The notes under the pieces were generated by a model, which saw nothing but the letters and a program-made list of their open reading frames with translations, was not told where the DNA came from and made no database searches. A DNA stretch of 64,000 nucleotides, from the NCBI GenBank assembly GCA_025642075.2, contig JAODUO010000535.1:187501-251500 (forward strand), read 5' to 3'. Numbering within the stretch: position 1 is the stretch's first letter; each line of letters begins with the position of its first letter. The DNA is from Ridgeia piscesae (taxonomy: Eukaryota; Annelida; Polychaeta; Sabellida; Siboglinidae). The position numbers were made by a program, and so were the translations under genes. This document shows, in pieces, positions 14,301 through 26,300 of this stretch.

Positions 14301-17300
14301 GGTTGGACTATATAATATATATATACCCCACCAAGGCCATTCTTGTGTGTTGAATTCTTCTTGGATGACATGAATAAGTCTAAGTTAATTTAGTATTCAT
14401 CTGGGGACAATCTCACTGAATTAAGGAAGTCGTATGTGAAAACTTTGAGTGGAGTTATGATCTCAGTTATCTGAGAACCACATCAATCAACTGGGTTTAT
14501 TTGGGCCGAGTATTACATAATTAACTTATTTATTTGTGATAAATGTATCTATCTGCTCAGTTTAGTTTTTAGTGTAGTTATTTATTGTGAAATATCATTA
14601 ATTGAATTGAATTTATTGGGGGGAGGCTGTATTGTTGAATTGAAGTGATGATATGTTCACGGACTGTCAATGTGTGACTGACAGAAATGCCTGGTGACTG
14701 TGACAACTGTCGAAGAGAACGAGAAAGGCAGAAAGGAGGGAGCAAGTGAGTTGCATGCATCCACAAAACGGGTGCTGGAGGGGCTCTTTCTCGCCCTTGA
14801 CTTCATCTACAGGGATGACCTCAAGTACATGCACGATTACAGGTAGGTACTGTCACTGTGTCACATGATCACAGGTAGGTAGTGTCACTGTGTCACGTGA
14901 TCACAGGTAGGTAGTGTCACTGTGTCACGTGATCACAGGTAGGTAGTGTCACTGTGTCACGTGATCACAGGTAGGTAGTGTCACTGTGTCATGTGATCAC
15001 AGGTAGGTAGTGTCACTGTGTCACATGATCACAGGTAGGTTGTGTCACTGTGTCACATGATCACTATGTCACATGATCACAGTTAGGTAGTGTCACTATT
15101 TCACACGATCACAGGTAGGTAGTGTCATGATTACATGGAAATAGTGTCACATGATTACAGGTAGATAGTGTCACGTGATTACATTTAGATATTGTCACAT
15201 GATTATAGGTCGATAGTATCACATGATTGCTGGTAGATAGTGCCACACGATTGGAGGTAAATAGTGTCACACAGTTACAGTCAGTGTCACATGATTACAG
15301 GTAGATAGTGTCAATATTACAAGTGACACATGGTTACAAGGAGATATTTCAAAATTATAATTTAAAAGTATAATCATATAATTACAGACACCTGATTATG
15401 TCACCTGGTTAGGGGGAGGTACTGTCGCTGTCACATGATAGTAGACAAATGTCACTTGGTTACAGGCAGATAGTGTCTGTGTCTGACAGTACACTAAGTT
15501 CTGATATATACTGTACAGTGTTTCCCCTGCTATATGATGAGCGAGGTGGGCCACCTCATTGTTTTTCTAAGCCACCTCACTCAAAATATGACCAAATTGC
15601 CACCTCGTAGATATTTCCCATGTCCCTGGGGACTACTTACAAATAACGTTAGCTACAAACACAATTACGTGCTCACTTGTAATTTCTTTCCCCACTATAT
15701 GCCAGGGAATATGTTAAAAATCACTTGGCAATGCACCATTTTGAAGCTAGTTTAAAACAATTCTAGGGGGCATGCCCCCAGATTCCAATATCATCACACT
15801 GTGCCGTCAGCACTTGTCTGGCTCTCGTCCCCCTCCCCCCTCATTCTACCCAGGGGAAATACTCCTGTGAATATTGAGTACTAACAAAAACGTGTCGTAG
15901 GCACTTAGAGCTGTTAGTAAAAAGTGTGGTTCTGTTGTTTGTAGGATTGCCATGGTGAGAGCAATGTCCTACCAGCAATCACGCAAAGGCGCTGTAAGTA
16001 CACGACACAGAAACATCATATATCAGGCAACGCATTGTGTTGAAAGTACTTGTGTTCATTTATAAAGCACTCCATGATTTGGTGCCTGGGTACCTCTCAC
16101 ATCTGCTACATCTATGAACTCATAATCCCCCTTCTTCGACAGCTTTATGACAGACTTCAGCTAGCATTTACACCAGCATCGAAATCCATCGGCAGATAAG
16201 TGTTTGGTGTAACTGGACCTATTATTTGGAATGAACTGCCACTGATACTACGTGAATCAGTGACAGAGCATCAGTGACGCTCCAGTGACGCTCCGTCACT
16301 GACACTGTGTAAGTGTCATCTGGAGACACATTTATTTAAAAAAACATATGGTGCCAATTAACCACATACATGACATTTTAGTGACTTTTTGAGTGACATT
16401 TAGGTTTTTTATTATTTATTTATCTTTTCTTAACAATTAATTTATTAGTCTTTTTAATTCAGATATATTTTAAATTATGTTTTATTGTTATTTATTTATA
16501 TAATCTGTGAGCGCAATGATTAACATTGAGTTACAGATCGCACAATAGAAGAACTATTATTATTAGTAGTATTATTATTATATATATTCTGAAAGTTGAA
16601 CACACAACTAATAAAGTAATTATAATATATTTTAATTTCACAATCATAAACCCAACAAATATGTTACTCGCAATTAGCATAATGACCAAATATACTGCCG
16701 CTGGTAGTTGCAGGTTTGTACAATGTCTATTACCACGGGCATGATTTACTTACAATGATTGTCACTGGCTGTATCTAACAAATTACATCACCAATATCTT
16801 TTATAAAAAGTCCCCTAAGTAGGTTGTTCCTTGGTAAATCCCCATCATTGACAAAAGTAATATTGTCCACCATTACTGCATTTGAAGGTTTTGCAATCAG
16901 TCACACAAACACAAAATTTAGAAAAAGTTGTAAACAGTGATAATCCATGACTAGCACTACAGTGGAACCCCTCACGAACGACCACCCTCATTTACGACCA
17001 CCCGCTTTTTACGACCGTTTTTTCATTGACGGAAATATAAATGTATAAACGCTGTATAAACGTTCCCTCACCAACGACCACCCGGCAGACGCGACCAACG
17101 ACCATGGCAATTTGAATTTTACCCCTGACGAACGACCATCCGATAGGTGGCCAGCACATTTGTTAACCTAAATATCGCAATTAACTCTCATTAAACGCAT
17201 GACTAACGCGAACGGACGCGCATAAAAACAATAAATCGCCTGAGACTGATAACGACCATTCATTTTGGCAATCTTTTACTTTCTGACCGAATTATTAAAA

Positions 17301-20300
17301 CGACATCTAACAGCCGCTAGACTTTCTTCACATATCTTATATATTTATAAACACACACTATGTTATAAAATTAAATCATTTACATTATTGAAACAAATAA
17401 AATTCACGAAACAAACTAGCGCAAGAACTCGCCGGCAAGACATCATGGCGGACATGGTCACCGTCGGTGGCTACGCGTAACTCAGCGATTAAATATGCAC
17501 GTTGTGTATGACTAAAGTTTAGAAACTTAGGCTAAGTTTTAGGTTAGTTTAGGATAAAACCGGAATCCAGATTTAGCGACAAAGCGATAAGATATCGACG
17601 TAACGCCACGGTAATCTATGGCCTGCGCGTAACAACCGCAGGCGATGTCGACTTTAGTTTAGCACGATTTAGATTTGTGAATTTTATTCTTCACAGTAAT
17701 TTAAATGATTAAATTTTATGACCTAGCGTATGTATATGTAATATGAGTTATTACAGAGGAAGTTTCGCGGCTGTAAGAGGTCGTTTTCATGATTAGATCA
17801 GAAAATAAAAGATTGTTTTACGGCGCTGGAAAGAACAACAAAATGGCGACTGCGGCGCGATTACCCAGACGCCGTGAGGTGGCAGCACTTTTTAGCCCCT
17901 CAGACCGAATTTTAAATAAATTAAATGAGAATACTTTTATCAGATATAATTAAAAAACGATTCAAAATGAGGATACTTTTTATCAGATATTATTAATAAA
18001 AAACGATTCAAAATTAAACTTATACTGAAACGTGTCACACATAAAATAAAGAGAATAAATATTTTTGTTGATGTTAGTATGTTATCTCATTTTTTATTTA
18101 TTTTACTACTTAGTTGTTGTAAGCGCCCCCTAGTGTTGATGTTAGTCATTATAAGCACCCCCTAGTGTTGAATGTTGCAAACCCCTCACAAGAGACCACC
18201 CCTCTTTTAAGACCGCCCCACTCTGATTTGGGGGGCGGTCTTAAACGAGGGGTTCCACTGTATTGCAAAGCTAAGGTGTCAGCCTACAAGGGTATGTAGA
18301 ACACGTGCCTCCACATAGCGGATAATTGTGCCTAGAAACGATTTGAATAGCAGACATCGTCAAAGCCGCCAAAGGGGCTTATTGTATTCAAGTGTCACTC
18401 ACCACGTAGCCACTAAATAGGTGTATCATTCATACTTAAATGGTTAAATGAGAGTAAATTTTTTTCAGGAGGTCCACTGGTTGTGTAGATGTCCTTTGGC
18501 CTCGTTAGAATTGTTCACATTTAATATGTTTTACACATTAAAAAAAAAAAAATCTGGGATTTTTTCTCTTCCAGGATGGCAAGTGGCTGAGTTCTAGGAA
18601 GAAAAAAGGTATGTTGGTTTCCAAGACAACATGACAGCTAGTTACTGTATAGAAAGATTGTTTAACTGACTGATGTAAGGTGGAGGTGGTAGTCATCAGA
18701 TTCTCACTCAGTTACGAAGGCACATTCCTAATTGACATAAGTATTGATGTCAATAAAGACACTAAGCAATCTGTAGCTGCAATTCATGTTTTGCTTCTAT
18801 GATAGTAGCCTTGATTACCCAGGCTCCGTGAGGTGGCAGCACTTTTTAGTCCCTCATGTCCACCTGGGAGATTAATGATCTGCCAATGTTGCCTTACCCC
18901 AGAATAGGGTAGAAACACTGATTGGCACTCAGGCCAACTATGAAATAAATCAAAAATAAAGGTACACTTTTATAAGATAATACAATACTATTAAAAGTAT
19001 TCAACATTAAACTTGTATTCACACAAAAATAGACAGAAATGTAAATGTGCAGTTGTTTATGAAAGAGGAATTGTGGTTGGATTAGCAAGATCTTGTCAGT
19101 CCTTTTACCCCCTCACACGGATAACATTCAGAAGCCGGCTAAAAAGGATGGGACGAATCTGGAATGTCATTTGAATAGAATATCCTCAAAATTTCGAATA
19201 TGAATCGAATATCGAATCGAATACTCAGTGGCTTAAAATTCGATTAGAATACTGGACGGTGTCGAGAGTTGCCAGCAAGTTTTACGCGAGTTTGTTTTGT
19301 GAAGTTTATTTGTTTATGTAATGTTAGTGATTTTATTTTTTAACCTAGTGTGTGTATACATATACGAATGGAATATTCATCCCATCCTTACCAGACCAGA
19401 CTATCTTCTTGGCGAAGTTACGCAGCCGATCGAAAGTTGGTTTCGTGTGAGGACAGGGATAGTGACGTGTGTTGTCTCTCTCCAGGTAGATTTGAGGCGA
19501 CGTGGACCTACACTCTTCACTTCTGGTGTCTCAATCCAGCCGTGGTGAGTCTGGACGGTCTCGTCTTTGTCTCTAGTCTCTACGTCACCAACAACTCTTA
19601 CTGTTTAACAAGGGAAACGGGAACTAGTGTCCAGCACTGGTCAACAGGGGAAACAGGAACTAGTGTCCAGCCCTGGTCAACGGGGGAAACAGGAACTAGT
19701 GTCCAGCACTGGTCAACAGGGGAAACAGGAACTAGTGTCCAGCACTGGCCAACGGGGGAAACAGGAACTAGTGTCCAGCACTGGTCAACAGGGGAAACAG
19801 GAACTAGTGTCCAGCACTGGTCAACGGGGGAAACAGGAACTAGTGTCCAGCACTGGTCAACAGGGGAAACAGGAACTAGTGTCCACCACTGGTCAACAGG
19901 GGAAACAGGAACTAGTGTCCACCACTGGTCAACAGGGGAAACAGGAACTAGTGTCCACCACTGGTCAACAGGGGAAACAGGAACTAGTGTCCACCACTGG
20001 TCAACAGGGGAAACAGGAACTAGTGTCCACCACTGGTCAACAGGGGAAACAGGAACTAGTGTCCACCACTGGTCAACAGGGCAAACAGGAACTAGTGTCC
20101 ACCACTGGTCAACAGGGGAAACAGGAACTAGTGTTCAGCACTGGTCAACAGGGGAAACAGGAACTAGTGTCCACCACTGGTCAACAGGGGAAACAGAAAC
20201 TAGTGTTCAGCACTGGTCAACACGGGAAACAGGAACTAGTGTTCAGCACTGGTCAACAGGGGAAACAGGAACTAGTGTCCACCACTGGTCAACAGGGGAA

Positions 20301-23300
20301 ACAGAAACTAGTGTTCAGCACTGGTCAACACGGGAAACAGGAACTAGTGTTCAGCACTGGTCAACAGGGGAAACAGGAACTAGTGTCCACCACTGGTCAA
20401 CAGGGGAAACAGAAACTAGTGTTCAGCACTGGTCAACACGGGAAACAGGAACTAGTGTCCACCACTGGTCAACAGGGCAAACAGGAACTAGTGTCCACCA
20501 CTGGTCAACAGGGGAAACAGGAACTAGTGTTCAGCACTGGTCAACAGGGGAAACAGGAACTAGTGTCCACCACTGGTCAACAGGGGAAACAGGAACTAGT
20601 GTCCACCACTGGTCAACAGGGGAAACAGAAACTAGTGTTCAGCACTGGTCAACAGGGGAAACAGGAACTAGTGTCCACCACTGGTCAACAGGGGAAACAG
20701 AAACTAGTGTTCAGCACTGGTCAACACGGGAAACAGGAACTAGTGTTCAGCACTGGTCAACAGGGGAAACAGGAACTAGTGTTCAGCACTGGTCAACAGG
20801 GGAAACAGGAACTAGTGTTCAGCACTGGTCAACAGGGGAAACAGGAACTAGTGTTCAGCACTGGTCAAAAGGGGAAACAGGAACTAGTGTTCAGCACTGG
20901 TCAACAGGGGAAACAGGAACTAGTGTTCAGCACTGGTCAACACGGGAAACAGGAACTAGTGTTCAGCACTGGTCAACAGGGGAAACAGGAACTAGTGTTC
21001 AGCACTGGTCAACACGGGAAACAGGAACTAGTGTTCAGCACTGGTCAACAGGGGAAACAGGAACTAGTGTTCAGCACTGGTCAAAAGGGGAAACAGGAAC
21101 TAGTGTTCAGCACTGGTCAACAGGGGAAACAGGAACTAGTGTTCAGCACTGGTCAACACGGGAAACAGGAACTAGTGTTCAGCACTGGTCAACAGGGGAA
21201 ACAGGAACTAGTGTTCAGCACTGGTCAACAGGGGAAACAGGAACTAGTGTTCAGCACTGGTCAACAGGGGAAACAGGAACTAGTGTCCAGCACTGGTCAA
21301 CAGGGGAAACAGAAACTAGTGTTCAGCACTGGTCAACAGGGGAAACAGGAACTAGTGTTCAGCACTGGTCAACAGGGGAAACAGGAACTAGTGTCCACCA
21401 CTGGTCAAAAGGGGAAACAGGAACTAGTGTCCAGCACTGGTCAACAGGGGAAACAGAAACTAGTGTTCAGCACTGGTCAACACGGGAAACAGGAACTAGT
21501 GTTCAGCACTGGTCAACAGGGGAAACAGGAACTAGTGTCCACCACTGGTCAACAGGGGAAACAGAAACTAGTGTTCAGCACTGGTCAACAGGGGAAACAG
21601 GAACTAGTGTTCAGCACTGGTCAACAGGGGAAACAGGAACTAGTGTTCAGCACTGGTCAACACGGGAAACAGGAACTAGTGTTCAGCACTGGTCAACAGG
21701 GGAAACAGGAACTAGTGTTCAGCACTGGTCAACAGGGGAAACAGGAACTAGTGTTCAGCACTGGTCAACAGGGGAAACAGGAACTAGTGTTCAGCACTGG
21801 TCAACACGGGAAACAGGAACTAGTGTTCAGCACTGGTCAACAGGGGAAACAGGAACTAGTGTTCAGCACTGGTCAACAGGGGAAACAGGAACTAGTGTTC
21901 AGCACTGGTCAACAGGGGAAACAGGAACTAGTGTTCAGCACTGGTCAACAGGGGAAACAGGAACTAGTGTTCAGCACTGGTCAACAGGGGAAACAGGAAC
22001 TAGTGTTCAGCACTGGTCAAAAGGGGAAACAGGAACTAGTGTTCAGCACTGGTCAACAGGGGAAACAGGAACTAGTGTTCAGCACTGGTCAACACGGGAA
22101 ACAGGAACTAGTGTTCAGCACTGGTCAACAGGGGAAACAGGAACTAGTGTTCAGCACTGGTCAACAGGGGAAACAGGAACTAGTGTTCAGCACTGGTCAA
22201 CAGGGGAAACAGGAACTAGTGTTCAGCACTGGTCAACAGGGGAAACAGGAACTAGTGTCCACCACTGGTCAACAGGGGAAACAGGAACTAGTGTCCACCA
22301 CTGGTCAACAGGGGAAACAGGAACTAGTGTCCAGCACTGGTCAACAGGGGAAACAGGAACTAGTGTCCACCACTGGTCAACAGGGGAAACAGAAACTAGT
22401 GTCCACCACTGGTCAACAGGGGAAACAGGAACTAGTGTTCAGCACTGGTCAACAGGGGAAACAGGAACTAGTGTCCACCACTGGTCAACAGGGGAAACAG
22501 AAACTAGTGTCCACCACTGGTCAACAGGGGAAACAGGAACTAGTGTTCAGCACTGGTCAACAGGGGAAACAGGAACTAGTGTCCACCACTGGTCAACAGG
22601 GGAAACGGGAACTAGTGTCCAGCACTGGTCAACGGGGGAAACAGGAACTAGTGTTCAGCACTGGTCAACAGGGGAAACAGGAACTAGTGTCCACCACTGG
22701 TCAACAGGGGAAACAGGAACTAGTGTTCAGCACTGGTCAACAGGGGAAACAGGAACTAGTGTTCAGCACTGGTCAACAGGGGAAACAGGAACTAGTGTTC
22801 AGCACTGGTCAACAGGGGAAACAGGAACTAGTGTTCAGCACTGGTCAACACGGGAAACAGGAACTAGTGTTCAGCACTGGTCAACAGGGGAAACAGGAAC
22901 TAGTGTTCAGCACTGGTCAACAGGGGAAACAGGAACTAGTGTTCAGCACTGGTCAACAGGGGAAACAGGAACTAGTGTCCACCACTGGTCAACACGGGAA
23001 ACAGGAACTAGTGTTCAGCACTGGTCAACAGGGGAAACAGGAACTAGTGTTCAGCACTGGTCAACAGGGGAAACAGGAACTAGTGTTCAGCACTGGTCAA
23101 CAGGGGAAACAGGAACTAGTGTTCAGCACTGGTCAACACGGGAAACAGGAACTAGTGTTCAGCACTGGTCAACAGGGGAAACAGGAACTAGTGTTCAGCA
23201 CTGGTCAACAGGGGAAACAGGAACTAGTGTTCAGCACTGGTCAACAGGGGAAACAGGAACTAGTGTTCAGCACTGGTCAACACGGGAAACAGGAACTAGT

Positions 23301-26300
23301 GTCCACCACTGGTCAACAGGGGAAACAGGAACTAGTGTCCACCACTGGTCAACAGGGGAAACAGAAACTAGTGTCCACCACTGGTCAACAGGGGAAACAG
23401 GAACTAGTGTCCACCACTGGTCAACAGGGGAAACAGAAACTAGTGTTCAGCACTGGTCAACACGGGAAACAGGAACTAGTGTTCAGCACTGGTCAACAGG
23501 GGAAACAGGAACTAGTGTCCACCACTGGTCAACAGGGGAAACAGGAACTAGTGTCCACCACTGGTCAACAGGGGAAACAGGAACTAGTGTCCACCACTGG
23601 TCAACAGGGGAAACAGGAACTAAATCTGTCAAACATATAGAGTAATATGGAATAAAATTGTAGCGAAAACATGCGACAGGGCTGACACGAAGATCGGCAT
23701 GCATTTTGTTATAAGTTGACCTCATGTCACATAATTACCTGTCTATTAAGGTCACCCTTGGAGTTGGTTGGAAGTGACCTGAATGGTGACAAGACCTTAT
23801 TAATGGAACCAATTTCTTAGATTTTGTTTTAGAGTCTAAGGTGACCCTAAATGCGAGGTGACTGTACTACTGAGTGGGTGCAAAGCAAAGTGCAACTGTA
23901 TCATTATCCTTTTTGCTCCTAAGAAAGAAATTCAAGTGAAGTTCATCTTGATTTTGTTTTATGAAGGTAAGACGTTTTAATGAAATAGTAAGGTGCTCAT
24001 AAACCCAACACTTCAAAATCAATTTTGATCCTTAACAATGATCTTGAATACCTGAAAACTGTCAACACCACGACACACATCAGTGGAACATTGTCACTGT
24101 GTGTCATGGAAATACAGTCATTGGTAATACGTCGATGGATATTTGTGTTTTGAAAAAGATCATCAACTCTAACAACAGGTTTTGTTTAATGATAATTTTT
24201 TCCTTACGAGCTCTTAATGAAACGGTCCCCTGATTCGTCCTGACCCATAAGATAGAAAAAATGCTCAACAAAGCTGTGTGTGAAATAAACATGTGAAATA
24301 AACATGTGAAATAAACATGTGAAATAAACATGTGAAATAAACATGTGAAATAAACATGTGAAATAAACATGTGAAAAAAACATGTGAAACAAACATGTGA
24401 AACAAACATGTGAAAAAAACATGTGAAATAAACATGTGAAAAAAACATGTGAAATAAACATGTGAAATAAACATGTGAAATAAACATGTGAAATAAACAT
24501 GTGAAATAAACATGTGAAATAAACATGTGAAATAAACATATGAAATAAACATGTGAAATAAACATGAAATAAACATGTGAAATAAACATGTGAAATAAAC
24601 ATGTGAAATAAACATGTGAAAAAAACATGTGAAACAAACGTGAAAAAAACGTGAAATAAACATGTGAAAAAAACTGTGAAACAAACATGTGAAACAAACA
24701 TGTGAAAAAACATGTGAAATAAACATGTAAAAATAAACATGTGAAATAAACATGTGAAATAAACATGTGAAATAAACATGTGAAATAAACATGTGAAATA
24801 AACATGTGAAATAAACATGTGAAATAAACATGTGAAATAAACATGTGAAATAAACATGTGAAATAAACATGTGAAATAAACATGTGAAATAAACATGTGA
24901 AAAAAACATGTGAAACAAACATGTGAAAAAAACGTGAAATAAACATGTGAAAAAAACATGTGAAATAAACATGTGAAATAAACATGTGAAATAAACATGT
25001 GAAATAAACATGTGAAATAAACATTTCACTGTTTCCAGGCGTTCTCAGACATAGGTGTCGCCACTCGCTGCATCGTTGTGTCGAGCGGCACCCTGTCACC
25101 GATGACTTCCTTCCAGTCGGAGCTAGGGGTGCCCTTCAACATACAGCTGGAGGCGGGGCACGTCGTCGGCCAGTCACAGGTCAGGGGGCCACTTATGTAG
25201 GGCCACAGTGGGCCACTAGTAGGGCCACATGATGGGCCGCTAATGTAGGGCCACTTGATGGGGCCACTAATGTAGGGCCACACAAGCCACTAATTTAGAG
25301 CCACAGATAGTGGTAGGGCCACATGATGGGCCACTAGTGTAGGGCCACACAGTGGGCCACATTATGGATTACTTTCTTAGAGTGTTATTTAGTGGCCACA
25401 TTTGAGTTTCTGAGAAAGCTATAATATATTTACTTGTAAACGGTATGTTTAATGTATAAGCAACAAAACCGAACCTCTTACCTATTTTACCTTAAATTAG
25501 CCAAATAAATATACACATGCACACACGCACGCGCGCACACACACACATACAGATTATCTACTGAAAAATGTTGAGGAAAAAACTGGTTTTACATGGGGTA
25601 TACAAAATATTTGCTATTTCTGAAAGGTATTTAGGAGGCAGTCTATCAGTGTGTTGTTACAGTACAAAGGTTGTAATGCTACAGTATGGAGTCATGGCTT
25701 CTGGTTGTAATATTACAGTTCTTGGTGATCCACTTGGAATAATCATTGAGCGATCACTATAGCTACACTGTGAATAAATCTTTATCAGATACATAGCATA
25801 TTAATATTTCTCTGTGGTGTTCCTCCACATTTAATTTATGATATCTGGCTGATTATGGAGGTTCTCTTATAAAAATATATTGTGTAGATTATCCTTCATA
25901 GTCCAGATTTGGACTTAGTATGTAGAATCATAGCATTATCAATCAATTCCCCAGGTTTGGGTCGGAGCCATAGCCAGAGGACCCAATGGTCAACAGTTGC
26001 TAGGCAACTATCACACGTCGGAGCAGCTCACCTATCAGGATGATGTGGGCCATTTGGTGCGGGATGTGTGCGCCACTATCCCTCATGGGATCCTGTGTTT
26101 CTTCCCTTCCTACAAATCCCTGGAGAAGATCTGTAACCGGTGGAAGGTGAGGAGATCTTTACACAGGGGAGGTAGATCTTTACATAGGGGAGGTAGATCT
26201 TTACATGGGGAGGTAGATCTTTACATAGGGGAGGTAGATCTTTACATAGGGGAGGTAGATCTTTACACAGGGAGGTAGATCTTTACATAGGGGAGGTAGA

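Noticed and set aside
19612..23625. CRISPR-like array
   Set aside because: 36-bp units are directly adjacent with no variable spacers, in an animal intron. It is a minisatellite.
19350..23645. 1431- and 1337-codon ORFs as a giant repeat protein gene
   Set aside because: They are the 36-bp minisatellite inside BRIP1 intron 11; the helicase continues at exon 12 in phase. No separate start or promoter is seen.
24104..25099. Minus-strand Phe/Cys/His-rich ORFs of 254-331 codons
   Set aside because: Generated by the 13-bp array; equally open in three frames.
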